A stretch of 64,000 nt of DNA from Lates calcarifer (lineage: Eukaryota > Chordata > Actinopteri > Centropomidae): assembly GCF_001640805.2 (NCBI RefSeq), contig NC_066844.1, positions 5,891,528 through 5,955,527 on the forward strand, read 5' to 3'. Position 1 is the first letter of the stretch. Each line of letters starts with the position of its first letter. Both the position numbers and the translations under genes were made by a program. Under the pieces are notes generated by a model, which made no database searches, was not told where the DNA came from, and was given only the letters and a program-made list of their open reading frames with translations. Below are positions 26,401 through 40,196 of the stretch, in pieces.

Positions 26401-29400
26401 CAATGCTGACATTCACCCAAAAAAATAAGAAGCATAGTAAGTACTATTTTACTTTCTTTTACAATCTAAAATTGTAGTTTGACAGGATATGAGCTGCAAT
26501 CACTGCAAGTGACTGTCATTATGTCATTATTTTCTTTTATACTTACGATTTGCCATGATTCATTCAGAATGAGCATTCCTGTCAATAACAATAGACCATT
26601 CTTGAGCAGTGGGGCAAATTACTTCATAGAGCACCAAATGAAGCCTCTTGAACAAAACACATCACAGGCGACACAAACATAATTCAGCATCAATTGAATC
26701 ACTTCCTGTCATTTCAGAAGCAGCATGCAGTAATACATTACTGCTCACTTATTCTTCAATGAACTCCCGCACTTACTGTAGGAGGGAAAAGAAACTGTGG
26801 TTTGCAAGAAGATTACAGAGAAAGACAGGGGAAGGTTTTTCACTGTTGACCTATTAGCAATTTCATGCTATGAAGAAGGCTGTACTTAAAGTGAGTGTAG
26901 CTCATGCAGAAAAATGTCTGAAACATTAGAGCAACAAAATTACTATAGCTCATAATAAAGTGGACACTTTGAGCCAATTTTAGTGGCCCTTCTTTGAGGA
27001 CTGTATTCTCTTCTCCTGTCTCTGTCTGTATGTATAACCTTATAAATCAATGCAACTGTTGGTTTTTAATCCTTTTAATCTACAATACATATAAACCAAC
27101 AGTGTAAACAAATATAAACTGGATAACTGGATTAGAGAAGACCGTTTTGAATGACAGCAGCAGTCGGCAGCAGTCAAAAGAAAAAAGAAATATGATATGA
27201 TTGACCATACTGCAAATTGTTGAGTTCATTTACTGTGGTGTAGGTTGTAAGCATACCATTTCCAATTTATTTCCTGAGCACAATAAATACATTTGGTGGT
27301 GGGAAAGTCCAATCTTTCCTTATCAGATAATGAAATCTCATATTCGGGAGTCCCATAGCCCAGTTTGGACTGTATCCCAGCTATGTGCATTTTTCCATCA
27401 GACAACTACACAACAGAGTTACAGGAGGACACAGTATGGTATTGAGCCTCAGAGCGATGTGAAGCTGATAATAGCTTCCCACCTCTTACTGCTCTCTGGG
27501 TCATCCAACAGTCTTAACCCTCTTCCACCTTTCATTCCCACCGGTCGTGACAAGAAGGACTGGGGTCAGCTGAGAGGGGGTTAAAGGTCAGAGCACCACC
27601 AGCGTACGTCACCAGTAGTGAGAGTTTGAAAATCATCCAATTCGATTTTCATTCACTGGGGTCGCGATTTGACTCAAAACCCATCAGCAAAATTGAAAAT
27701 TGATTTAATAAGCTTCCACCACTTATATTTGTAAGTGTGTTTTGAGTGTGTTTTGCCTTTAGAGCTGTATTGTTCGCATTAGTGCAGAAGTCTGCCTTCT
27801 TTTCAAATGACTACAGTTACATCAGGTTTTTAAAAAAGCCTGAGGACAATGCTCAAAAAAGCAGCTATTCCTTGGAAGATTATCAAATCATTGAATTGCT
27901 AACTCTTGCTTAAGATTGAATGGCGTGAATACCTTTTTCCATAACATAGCATAACATTTTCCTCTGCAGTATAACAATTAACATTTACACTTGAATACAT
28001 TAATTGTGTTTCAGTGTATCATAAAGTTTAGCAGCTAAACAATATTATGAGCTTGACTTTTGGAATTTATTGGTGTTTTTCTCCCACACATAAACATAAT
28101 GTACATGGGTTGTAATGTTGCCTCTGACTGCATACAAAGAAGTAAAGTAGTAAACACTGGTTAGAAACACTGTTTCCTTCATTTTCTTTCTGTCACACAG
28201 GAAATATTGGCCATCTGATCAAATAAGTTGTCACTGCCAATGGCTTAGATCTAAGGGACAACACAGTACATCACTCATTGACAGATATGAACTCTAGAAT
28301 GACAAAGTCAGTGGCAACTAACTAAAAATGCAGTCCTGAAGTTGATAAAACAACTCTCTCCATCTTCTTGGACATTAACCTTGATGTACATTCCTTCCCC
28401 CGTCTCCTACACACAAGAAGGACCACAGAGAGTTGTTGTTAACCCGGACAGTACTCACTCCTTGACACTTGCTCCCAATTTATTCTGCTTGTGCGAGCTA
28501 ATCTGTAGAAAAGGAGGAAGGGAAAAACTCAGGCTAATGGCTTCACCAACATTACTTTTCTAGAGGCATGCTTGAAGGAGAGATGGAGCAGAAGCTTGGG
28601 AAAGTAAGGACGGGATGTGTGTAAGTTGTCCAATAAATCCTTGGCTCTGGCTGCATTTGTTTGGTTTATGTTTGTCTGGTTTCATCCTTGTAGACTAAGA
28701 CATGACATATAGTTGGCAGGTAAAACTTTGCTTAAATCCGCTTCACTACTGCTTAATGCAGGAAGATGCTGCAGCCCTTTCAAACTTGGAGAGAAGTGTG
28801 AATCCTAAGCAGGCCGCCAAGATAATAACAATTCATCATACGTAGCTATTGGTCCGATCTAAGCTGGAAGACAGCCAAAACAGCACTTTCAGGAGAGAAA
28901 AGACACCTTTGCCTTTTAAAGCAGCCATAAATCCCATTGATTGGAGTTAAATGCTTTCATTCTGTGGATACTGGCTATTACACCAAGCAGCGTGTAAAAG
29001 GGGGGAGAGATCATTCAGAAACAGCAAGGTACTCAACTAATGTTCATTTTAGATGAAGTCAATATTAGACTAAATGTGTTGAACAGTACTGCAGGTCAGA
29101 TGTTTTAGAAACCTCTGGAAACATGACTGTGCATATTTTCAATGAGCCGCAGGTATCTTGGGGAAACTGATGGTAAAAACAAAGCCCAAAACATGTCATC
29201 ACCTTTGCTCTCACTGGTCGTATTTGTGGTACGATTAGTCAAATCCACTTATTACCTATTTGACATACATTGTAAGAGAAACACTAACCATAACCTTGCA
29301 TAGTACGCCTAAACACTTTGAAAAAGCACAATCTATAGTGGCTGGCAAATATCAGCATGTGGCAACAGCAACAACAGCCCTTGTCCTTCCATCTGCTATC

Positions 29401-29620
29401 TGCATTGTGTTTCCAAATGGGGAAAGATAGAACAAAGAAAGAGACAGAGCTTGTTGCAACTGAGGTTCTTTCACTGGAGGGAAACAGTATTTCTTGGCTG
29501 GACCACTGAGGCTATTTTTAGCATCGGCTTATTGCCAGGCTCCACCACAGCTTTAACCTGAAATATGTCTTCGCAAAAACCTTGACACCAAGACTCATCA
29601 AAACCTTGACTGCAATGGCG

Positions 29621-29622
<2 letters not shown>

Positions 29623-29674
<52 letters not shown>
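29623..29674. repeat. (TA)26 microsatellite
   Basis: Perfect TA repeat of 52 bp. Confidence 0.97.
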
Positions 29675-29679
<5 letters not shown>

Positions 29680-30953
29680 CCCATACAATGGACAACATTA
29701 TCCTAAGGTGTGTTTCTGTTGTTTAATCATTTAATTTGCAAGCTCTTCAGTGTGTAGGTTGCCGTATCCATAGGTAGCCTGAGTATCAAGTGTGCTATTA
29801 AGCCAAATCAGCAACATCATGCTCTGGTTCGCCTGTAACATTTGTTTCACAATCAGATTCAAGTGGGGTCGGAGCTCTGCTTCCCACAGGTCTCTCTCAG
29901 GGTCGGTGTTTATTTCACAATAAAGACAAAAGACAAAATGATATCAAGGACCTGGAATTTATCAGTCACTGAAACCATGTTGAATGAGCAATTACTCTAT
30001 AAAAGCATGATTACCTTCAGTTGTTAAATGGATAACTCAACAATCCACATTCATACCAGTCAGTTCAGTCAGTTCATGGCTGAAGAGAACGAGTGATTTA
30101 GCAGAGTTGTGATATAATCGGTGGTACTGCTGTGTGGCAGTAATCTCCATGACTATTTTACAATTTTTTGGTCTGTATGATTTTAATTGCTATTTAATAT
30201 GAATATGAAATTGTCTAATTTGTTATACAATTGGATCTTTGCATTTATGGTCATGTTAAACAAATTTTACAGAGGTATGAAAGTATCAGTCTTTCACCTT
30301 TTGGAAAACAGGTTGGTTCACCTTGCTGAAGAGTTGCCTGGTAGATAAATAGTGAGGTGGCTGGTTGCCTGTTTTCTTAGCTAGATAGCTGAATTGCTGT
30401 TTAGCGGGTTGACTGACTTGTAGATTAGCTGTCTGGGACAACAACAGTCTCCTGAGTGTAGCAACTACAGATGATCCCTCCCATCCCTGAACTGTACAGA
30501 AATCGGCACAACAAAGCCAGCAGCTCTGCTCTCACTAGGGAAAAATACTGGGCGCCTCTATAGATACTGTGGTTTACGGACTCAATCTCTGCAGTAATCT
30601 GTAGATTTCCTTCAGAGAATCATAAACGTATCAGTCTAAGTGTGCATATCTGTTCCAAGTAGTGCATATCTGTGTGGCAATGATTAAGCAGAGCTGGCCA
30701 AATCCCCCGCCGATCTTCTTGTAGTTGACATGAAAGCAGCTCTGTGCTGGAAAACAAGGTCAGAGGTTCCTTATGTTAACCCAAGCACACATGTCACTTA
30801 CTGCATTAGAAAGAAAAAGAACAAAAGGAAAAGAGAACACGCTGAGGAGAAATTATAGAGCTATATCTTCCCTTGTGGTTTCCGTGCTATTGCCGAGGGA
30901 TATTACAACCCTCTGAATGCTAATCTACCCCCCTTTGTCTTTTTCCCCATCAA

Positions 30954-30973
30954 TCTATCCATCTATCTATCTA

Positions 30974-31006
<33 letters not shown>
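30954..31006. repeat. (CTAT)n(TA)n microsatellite
   Basis: About five CTAT units followed by about fifteen TA units. Confidence 0.95.
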
Positions 31007-31012
<6 letters not shown>

Positions 31013-31814
31013 GAGCAGCAAAAAGTGGAGCAATTGAAAAACAACTCTTGCGTATATAGTCTTGCAGGCCAGATAGTCCTTAAGGGCTCAAAAATGAAGC
31101 TACCCTCGCAGTCCCCTTGTTCCCCCTCTGGCCAAACATGTAGCTACCCCATACGTTTACTTCGCTGAGGCAAATAAAAATGCAAAGCACCACTACTTAG
31201 ATATTCTCCACTGAGGGTGCTGAATGTTTAAACTTGCTCAGCTGTGTAATACATGTAGATAATCTGCTTACGTCTCCAAACTAATTGTAGAGAGCAGGAG
31301 GTGAGGTGCTGATCATGATGAAGTGTGATGAAAGCTACTAAAAAAAAATGCACACCCACATCTGTTTCTAGTGTCCAAAAAACGACCTATAGCCTATAAC
31401 CTAGCTGAGCCCATCTCCTTACACTGGCTGCCATTAGGTAATAAAGGAGGCACACACATAAGGACAGAAAATTACATGCTGGCTTCTGCATTCTTAATTA
31501 GGAGATTAGGTATGATTTTCCTCGCTACAGTTCTTGTACCAAACTTCATCATGTCTATATAATGTATTGCTCAGACTCCATCCTGCCAAGCCTGGCTTCA
31601 ATAATCAGCACATTAAATACTGCTGCTGACAAGGAAAAGGCAGCGGGTTGCAGTCAATTCAGGATCTTGCAGTCCAACAAAAATATGTGATTATTGTTTG
31701 CAGTAAGTCCCTCAGCAATCCCAGACCTTAGTCAAGTATATTCAATCTGCTTGAGTCCACTGACCAGGGAGCTAAAAGGAACTAATGACTCATGCTCTAC
31801 TGATAGATCTGCTC

Positions 31815-31815
31815 T

Positions 31816-31849
<34 letters not shown>
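31815..31849. repeat. (TG)n microsatellite
   Basis: Fourteen perfect TG units with short imperfect edge. Confidence 0.95.
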
Positions 31850-31851
<2 letters not shown>

Positions 31852-32198
31852 GTGTGCATTTTAAAGAGGACAAGAAGGAGGGGAGGTGGGCTTTAAGAGT
31901 TAACCCCTCACTCTCAGAAAGTCCCGACCAAGATGGAGGACAACAGGGAGCGTGTCACGGCAGGTTAATTCACTCAGGGAATGAGCGTGTTTAGTGGCCC
32001 TGTTATCTACATACTGAGGCATATGCTGCTTGCACGAGTGAGAGATCCTCTGTGCAGATGGTCTTCGTTGAAAATCACATCCGACTCTTACTCAGCCGTG
32101 TAAACTCTGCTTGGCATTGGCTCAGGGTCCGTAAAGCCACACATAAGTAGGGGACAGAAATGAATAACAGCATCTTAGTGATTTGCATTAACTGAATT

Positions 32199-32218
32199 AA
32201 AAAAAAAAAAAAAAAAAA
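32199..32218. repeat. Poly-A tract
   Basis: Twenty A after gaatt. Confidence 0.9.
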
Positions 32219-32720
32219 TCAGAGGATCACATTGATTCTAGCTATGCCAATCTGTGTTCCTCTAAGGCAAACTAGTGCTAGCAGAGATGTTCCAGAAGCA
32301 TAATCACAGAATTAAGTATCTATTATGAGCACTAGCAATTGTAAAGGTTTCAGTTGCTTATTCTACTTTACTCACTTAACAATTTTTATGTGAGTTTGTC
32401 CCTCATCACATTGAAAAAAATCTGAATATACAGAATGATAAAATTATAAAATTTTTCAAATTATATTTTACTTTATTTTCTATTTATTTGCCATACTAAA
32501 TAATTGCTCAGCCCTGTTTCTAACCCTCTGCTTTGAAAAGGAGCCACCGCCCCCACTGCAAAATGAATAATCAACCTTCACTTTGATTGGTCTGTAATTT
32601 AGTAAAATGTGGTATAAAAGGAAGGAATAAACATGGGGGGCTGGGGACAACAGGGACTTCAACTGAATCAGTCAATCAGTATAAAGGAGATGAAAAGTGA
32701 GGGGGAGTGGAAAATTGAAG

Positions 32721-32737
32721 AAAAAAAAAAAAAAAAA
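32721..32737. repeat. Poly-A tract
   Basis: Seventeen consecutive A. Confidence 0.9.
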
Positions 32738-34125
32738 GACTGTGGTGGGGTTGCTATTTTCTGTCTGAATAGTGTCCACAACGTGTGAGCCTTGCTGTAT
32801 GTTGAATATCACGAATGGCTAAAGTCACATCTTTGTAGAGTTCCTCCTGAGTGATAGCTGCTGTAATAGGATGAGTCTGACTGTTTGCTAAAAGAGGTTT
32901 TTATTTCAACACACACAAATAATGCCAGTTTTTACAGCATGCACCAACACAAATCCTCAATGTACTACTCTCAGAATTTCAGATAATAATTGAAACTGAA
33001 ACTAGCACAAAGAGAAAAGCTGATGATTCCAACAGGGATCATCTACTGTATGTAGCTTTTGTCACTGAGATTGTATGAATGAACTCTCACTGACTATTCA
33101 TCCACTTCGCAAGAGGCTTTTTGGCTGAATCAATCTGCTGCCATAAGAAGTCTGCCAAAGGCCCAGCTCTCATTTGAAACTGATTATAGAGCAAAAAAAC
33201 GAAGGAGGAAAAAAAAGCCTGTTATCTTTAAGTGTGCTCCAGAAACGAGAGTTCATATCCTCTGCAGCGCCATCTGAGATCTGGACGCTGAGGTTAAAAC
33301 ACTGTCTAGCCAGAGTGTTAAGAGTTTTAATTGCAACTGGGTGATTAGGGCTCAATGCAAAACTTGATTAATGCCATCTACACTCTTTTAGTGTTTAATC
33401 ATCATTTGCTTTTCCCACCTACTGCACATGGCGTCTGTAAAAAGATTCTCGTGACATTTTAGACAGAGGTGCTTCAAGGGCAATTACACCTATGAATTTT
33501 ACAATGTCTAGTATGTTCTTTCTACATGCTCCAAAAAAGGCATCTGGTAGTGTTTTTAATGTACAGCTCATGTTTGAACATTTAACAACAGTATTATGTT
33601 GTAGGTGGATCAAATAAATCAAAATTCTTTACAAGTGTTGTGGTCGTCTTGTGCAAATTAACTATATTATTCTTTCTTCTATCACAACAAAATTGATTTA
33701 AATCCATTCTGTAACAATGTATTTCAGGTATCTCTCTGTCTCAAGTCAACTTGTTATATATTTAGCCATGATTTGCACAGAGCCAATTCCCCAGTGGACC
33801 TCCATGACGGCGCCAGCCACGGTTGCTGGGAAATATGTGATGCAGCTGCAAAGACTCGACATAATGGATGTCTGTTCACTGAACCCAACCGCACTTTGCT
33901 TCTGACACAACCTTGCACCTTCTCCAGAGTACACCCCAAAGGAGCAATTCACTGTGTCAGTGATGTTGAATATCCTCACCACCCTTCCACCCACCCACCC
34001 GCTCAACAGCTCCCCAGTCTCCCCCACACTCACACTTCTGCAGTCAAACAAGTTGGTGGTAGACACGTTACAAGACGAACCGGTTGGGTTAAATGAACAA
34101 AGAGTGCTTTTCTCTCCTATTTCCG

Positions 34126-34185
34126 TTGAGATGCCCTTGAGCAAGATGCAGATTCCCAACTACCCCAGTAGGAGCTGCACAACTC
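34126..34185 (+). repeat. Possible decayed teleost SINE body fragment
   Basis: The phrase tgcccttgagcaagatgc...ttcccaactaccccagtagg is close to the teleost SINE core 'cttgagcaaggcac..aacccccaactgctcc'. No head or tail found. Confidence 0.3.
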
Positions 34186-37100
34186 TACCAGTACAAGTTC
34201 CAATGGTAAAACAGCTTATACTGAACATTTTCACTGTTTGCACAGTGCATAAAGTCTTCACATCGAGTATGTGTTTGGTTGGAGCAGAGTTGAGCGGGGA
34301 ACAGGGCTGTGGCTGCAGTGGGAGGAACAGAGATAGAGGAGGGGAGGAAGGTTGAGACTACACTGGGACTAAAGCCAGGCAGAGAGGAACAGGGCTTGGG
34401 AGGGATGTGGTTAGGACGGAGTTGAGGCCAACTAAGGCTGGGAAAACAGCAAAAAAAGAATATTCTTAAGTTATTTATTCATGTCTTTAGCACTTTTTAG
34501 TGGAAACACATGACATAATTACTTTTTCAATGTAGCCTCCAATGTGGATTTACGCCTTTTGGGAATTTCCAGTGAAAAACGCAGCAAGAAAAAAGATCAG
34601 TCCCTTTCTTCTGCTGGGGATAACACCACTAGATTAGAAAAACTATAAACAAGGCTTTACTGGAAGCAAATTAAATTATGTTATAGCTGATTTTTAAAGA
34701 GGGGCATTTAATTTTTAAGATAAAATGAGTAACTAAAATGGACATTTTTGCCTGGGTAAGAAGTTGCCTGCAGAGGGATGAAAAGCAACACAAAGGGCTT
34801 GAGCAGAGAAGAGTTTTGAGGAGGAAGACAAAACAAAGACAGACGGCAGCAGCCCATTCGGAGACCGCTATAAATACTCCATATCTACAGCAAAAGACTT
34901 AAGTGTGACATCATTCATCAGGCAACGTTTGCAGATTTAAAAGTCCCCTGTCTCGGCCAATAGCTTGTCTTTGAATAAGAGCCATTTTATCAGATTCAAT
35001 TCAATGATAAAGAGCCTCTCCACGTGGTGTGTCGGGTAGAGTGATGGTTTCAGACAGCCCATTAAGCACTTCAATTAGACCTGCTGCTTCTCACCTCCTC
35101 CTCACTCCATGTGAAACGGACTTAACCCTTCCTCCGTGCAGCTGTACACAGTGTCTGACACACGCTCAAGTGAGGAAAAAAAAAACCTCAGCACCATTCA
35201 CAGCACACATCTGGTGCTGCCTGCCTGACGCCTTAGAATAAAAAAAACCAGGCACATATGTTTCTTTATGGCCACAGGCACAATCATGTCTCTCCTGACA
35301 ACCTAGCAAAAAGCCCTTAAATCATTTGGCACCAGTGAAGTCCTAATCCAGAGACAGAGTGACAGGTAATGTATTTCTACGAAAGGGTGCATTTCTGTTC
35401 AAGCTCTTAGGCTGTTAATGTTTCGCATTAGCACGAGGATGACAGGTGGCGGATGGTCAGAGAAGAAATAGTGAGGGTGAAGCTGTTTTTAAAGGAACCA
35501 GCCTGGAGCAGGACAAAGAAGGTAAAGATGGCAGCAAATGTGGTGTTTTGAAATGGGGCATGCAAGGCTGTGAGAGCGAGCTGTTGAGAAGTGCCCTCCA
35601 GCTACCTAACATGAGTGTGAGCGACAATGAGTGAGAGTTTAGCACACTTCTTTTGTCAGATGAAGGATTACGTGCTGTGAATTGGTAGTCCCACCGCCAT
35701 CACCACAATTAAAAGCCAAAAACCTTGTGAATTACTGTTTACTTTTGCCCTGTTAGTGCTGAAGTAATCACCTTCTGAAATGCATGATCTGATCCTGACA
35801 TGTTCAAATGAACTAACTAGACCACTGGCAGTAACTGGACCACTTTATCACAAGTGGAGAGGAAGTAAATACAGCAGAATCAGTTTGAATATTTCAAGTC
35901 ACTGCAGTCCCTGCATACCACTACATTTCCGTTAAGAAGACCCCTCATTATGGCGGCTTTGCTTGTTTACACTGACCCAAACAAAGCCGGCATAATGCTG
36001 CCCCAGACATCAATTCATCACTGTGACCACTGCTGCCAGCTTTATAGTGAAAAAACAATGCTCCCCATTCTGCACTCATACCTTGTATACTGGACAGGCA
36101 AACATTCCCAACCTGAATTAATTAATGTAATTAAACTTATGTATCATTATATTCATCTGTATGGTAGTGCAGTGAAAGATTTAAAACAGCATATTTACTG
36201 TAGTTTGAGGTGCTCTTCATTTTCATCTGAAAAATGTTCATTGGGTTTGTCAGGTTGCACCTGCCTGGTTTACAATTCAAATGCCATCTAATTTCATCAC
36301 TTCAGTAAATACTGCTTTTTGCATTCATAGTGCCTGGTTCATCATTGACATTTTCACCTTTGCAAATATGACACGCTAGATTTTGTCATCTTTCCAAGTG
36401 GTTTGCATGTGCAGAAAGCTGCAGATTTCAGCTTCAAACGCCTAAAAAAAACAATAATTATAAAAAATGTCTGTTTCACTGACAGTTTATAGTCCTGATC
36501 TTAAACAGTCAAACCAGATCCAGCCTGTGCTGTAGAAAGATATCCCAGTCTAACTTTGGTGGGGTTTTGAGCATACAGCTCACTAACAAGCAGCAATCAG
36601 CAAGACAGTTAAGAAGCTGCCCGTTGCAATAATCTTTACTCAACAAAGGGAAATTTCAGGCTCCTCAAAACACCTGCCTCGAGCTATAATATGTACAAGG
36701 GTAAGAAGTGTGTAAATCTGTCAAAGAATCACAACAATCAAAGAAAAAATACAAAAGTAAATAGAAAAATGAACATTCTTTTTTTTTTCTTGTGAAAGTA
36801 GGTTTGTCTGTCAGTAAGAAGTGAACACCCTGATAAGACACCCAGGAGTGAAAATACGACGACAAAATATTAGCTGAAAGGCCATCTTTGCCCTGACCTT
36901 GTGTTCACACCTCCTTGCAACTAATCCAGCTTCAGGCCTCTGGTTTCCATGCTAATGCCATAATTCCAAAAGAGCCTGACGGCCCAACCCTGCAGGTGTT
37001 GAATCTGAAATAGTGTAGACAGAAGTGTTCATACATCTGTATGTGTGTGTGTGTGCGTGTGAGATATACACGAAGACGTGGAGAGACAGAAAATGAGCAT

Positions 37101-37847
37101 GCTGGTATCTGTGAAATAGAGATTAGTACATGCTCATGCCAGAAATCTGTCTGTAAGGAGGACAAGCACTAAACACTATTATGGGTCTCAATTTCTATTT
37201 TTCAAAAATAGGACATATTACTGTAGGCACTAAGATCAAAGGAGAATCGTTTTTTTGCATGATGTGCTGTTTTACCAGGTCTCACGGTGGGAAGAAAAGT
37301 TAAGTCACATAGTAAAATGACCCAAAGCCTTTCCATTTTGCTCAGTGAGGCAAAATGAAGCAGAGTCAGAACAACAATTGCCTTTCTCTTTGTGTTAACT
37401 GTTGAATTCAGTGTGCCCAGGGGACTTCTGGAGCAAGGTTTTAAATTATCTGTCTCCATGTATTCCTATTAACTGGCAGCATGAACATACTGAGCCAGAG
37501 TGTTAGATGTGTATGTGTGTCTGTGAGAGGTTGTGTGTCAGCAGAGTCAGGAGAGCTAAGGTCCAACTCTACCTATTTCAGTCACTCAGCACTAGGGCAG
37601 GCCCAGAGAGCCGTGCAACCCCCACACATCACACACACACCCCCCTGCCAGAGCGTCACACAGACGAGGACAGACGGCTAATCCCAAACATGCTTTTTCA
37701 ATCACTTCAACAGGCAGGCCTCCTGACAGCAGCCCCATCAGCTCATACAGGCGTTACATGCATGTAGTGTGCCTGCCTGACCACTACAAAGTGTCAAACC
37801 ATTTCTAAGGGAAAGCAGATTGCCAAGTGCTCAGAAGAGGTGTAATC

Positions 37848-38006
37848 AGGCTGGGGCGGTACCGCAGTGAGCACAGCATGTGAGTAACTGTACCTGGTTT
37901 TGGGGGTTCATTCCCTGCTGAGGCCACCCATGCCACAAATGTATTTGTTCCCTTATGGTGCTGTATGGCACTTTGGATAAAAGCAGCCACAAAATGGCAT
38001 ATGTTT
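37848..38006 (+). mobile_element. tRNA-derived SINE (teleost type)
   Basis: The head reads gctggggcggtaccgcagtg and contains a Pol III box B-like gggttcattcc at about 37906-37916. The tail gcactttggataaaagcagc then cacaaaatggcat is the conserved 3' end found on many fish SINEs, which is borrowed from partner LINEs. The element is full-length in plan but diverged, so it is old. Box A is weak. It lies in antisense orientation relative to the receptor gene. Confidence 0.7.
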
Positions 38007-38203
38007 AGTATGTGCTTTAATTTACAAAAGTTGTGTTTTTACACATGTAACTGCTTTAAGGTTTTGCTCAAATAGCTATTATGTTGTATAAACCAACAAC
38101 AGAGTGGTGAAACAGAAACAGATTTCCATACAGATTAACAGAAAAATAGAAGCATTTCCAAAACATTAGTTTTCTAGGCTACATAATAGACTTGAAGCAA
38201 TAC

Positions 38204-38411
38204 AAATAAGCAACTATTTTGATGATAAATTAATTGCTCAAATAGTTTTTCAAGCAAAACTCTCTCTCCAGCTTCTCAAATGTGTTAACTTTGACTTTTC
38301 AATTGTCATTTTTTTCTGTTTTCTGACATGTTATAGACAAAACAAATGATTGATTACGCAAGATAATTGAAAGATTAATCAACAATGAAAAAATCAATGC
38401 TTGCAGCCCTG
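38204..38411 (+). repeat. Dispersed teleost repeat, copy 2
   Basis: Runs from aagcaactattttgatgata through ccagcttctcaaatgtgtta and ttttctgacatgttatagac to gcttgcagccct. This order is a common teleost repeat I recognise; the same family occurs at 5401 and 57521, all three on the plus strand. It begins about 200 bp after the SINE. Confidence 0.7.
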
Positions 38412-39922
38412 CTATGCAATGTATACAGTATACAGAATCTCCTTGCATGAGGCCTTTCTTTTATCTGAGAGTGCCCACAACCCTGCTGATACTGAGCTTT
38501 ATCTGCTGCTACTTCTTATTTGGTGATAAACTACAATGAAACACTGACCAAATAAACTAAATCTTCAGTTTATTTAACTTTCTGGGCTGCCCACATGGCA
38601 TAGCTCTCTTTCTTAAGGCTAAAAATAGGTAGATAGACATGATGGATTGCTTGTATGTATAGTAGGTGTGTGAAACACAAGACAATCTGTGGTGCCTTTA
38701 TTGACGTCCAAGCCTGCTTATATTATCTGCAGATGAAAAACCTATTTGGACTGTATGAATAATAATATTCTACGTGTTTAACCCTATCATATGACATTCA
38801 TTTCATTTAATGGTCTCAGCTGGATCTCTGTATTGATTTCACAGGCACAGCAGGTCTCTTGAGATTCTCTATGGATTTTCCAGCTGCCCTCCCAAATGAT
38901 CCATTGTGATTTCTACCCAGAAGGGCCCCTGCCAGAGGAAAGCACGGAAAACAGTCATCATTTCACCATCTCCTTATATACCCGGCTCCCGTTTTGTAAG
39001 CCACGTTACCTCATGGCCATATTGTGATTCCAGACATTGTTTTATTGACCCCAGAGGACGTGTATTGGTCTTTCTTTGGCGGCTCTAAAATTGTGGGCAT
39101 GTGTTTTAGAGATAGTATTTCCTGCTGGAAATCTTTAACAGGTTTGAAATTAGAATAAAATAACAATGAATTGTTAGCTGGAACAAGAGGGGGGGACAAG
39201 ATGTTATTGCGTTAACAGGAGCTCTTACAAGTGTGAGTGTGGCAGATGCTGCTGATTGCTCCCCACACTAGATCCACTTCCAGACAAGTGATTATGTAAA
39301 TTCAGGTAAGCTTTCTCTGCCCAAACGGTGCATTTATCATCGGCTTTGCTGCATATGAAGAGACTACAATGAAGTGTCAATTGATACGGCTCTATAAACA
39401 CAATCACAAGGGTGTGATCTTTGCTGAGTCTAGGTTATTGATTTTGGAGCCGAGGTAGACTGATGAGAGTGGTATGAGGTCAGAGAAAGAATTTAAAAAA
39501 AAATTATGGCTCTGTTTGAAATAAATAAATCCAAACAATAAAACCTGAGTAAGGTTCACTGTGAGCTTCACCTGCTGCACCTTGGTAAACAGAAATCCAT
39601 CATCTTTACCGTGGCTATAACTCTGTTGATGAGACATATCCCCTCTTATAATTTCATATAGATTAGTTAGTTAGTTACACAGCAAAAATCTATTTTATGG
39701 TGCTAATCATAATCATCATACTACATTGAGAGTTTGCTGAAGACTATCTATGCAACAAAACAGTAGTGATTGTTGCTAAGTGATACTGGTATATGCTGAT
39801 ACTGAACAAAAAGAGCTGTCCTCGGGAGATATTACAAACCTGACAGTTAAACAAAAACTTGGGTTTTACTCTCACACCCCAGGCCATCCACTTTACTGTA
39901 GTAGAAGTAATTGCTGATATCT
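38412..39922. other. Intron 1 segment, no recognised gene
   Basis: Plain AT-rich intronic DNA with only short chance ORFs. Confidence 0.6.
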
Positions 39923-40196
39923 CAGAACACTATTGTGTTATTCTGGCAGGTGTTCCTCTTATTTTGTCCCCCACAGTCACATCAATTAGAGCAGGCTAAA
40001 TAACAGAAACACCCCTTTCAAGCAGTGTATTTCAACAGCTATATCCTCACCCCTGAATCAGCAGTGCTCTAAAACAGTTTCACCAAAAACTAAACATTAT
40101 AATCTTCATGCAAGGAGGATTTACTGCAGGACTGTTGCATTAGGCTGGATTAGTTTAAACTGAGTGTACCTAATAAACTGGAACACTGAGTGTATA
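39923..40196 (+). mobile_element. Non-autonomous DNA transposon remnant ending gtgtacctaataaa
   Basis: Begins near tctggcaggtgttcctctta, passes caattagagcaggctaaata and gatttactgcaggactgttg, and ends gagtgtacctaataaactgg then aacactgagtgtat. The 'gtgtacctaataaagtggcc...gagtgta' end is a well-known fish transposon terminus (ISL2EU-type in my recollection). No transposase coding remains. Exact boundaries and class are uncertain. Confidence 0.55.

Larger units (their letters stand above)
21323..29622. other. Intron 1 segment, no recognised gene
   Basis: Holds two G-quadruplex-capable tracts (22809 and 23414), a degenerate TG-rich stretch at 24005-24135 and enhancer-like text at 22920-23110. The 165-codon + ORF at 25802-26299 shows no domain. 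A possible old repeat with alternating 'aattcgatttt / cgcgatttga' text lies near 27625-27705. Confidence 0.55.
29675..37847. other. Intron 1 segment, no recognised gene
   Basis: Contains three microsatellites and two poly-A runs listed separately. Near 34126-34180 the text 'gagatgcccttgagcaagatgcagattcccaac' resembles the body of a teleost SINE but is too decayed to delimit. No coding exon seen. Confidence 0.55.

Noticed and set aside
26946..26975. Text taataaagtggacact resembling a DNA transposon end
   Set aside because: Too short, with no partner end or body nearby.
33746..34159. 137-codon minus-strand ORF
   Set aside because: No domain, and it overlaps a probable SINE-derived patch.
37906..37916. 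Box B considered as a tRNA gene
   Set aside because: No acceptor or anticodon stem forms, and the SINE tail follows.
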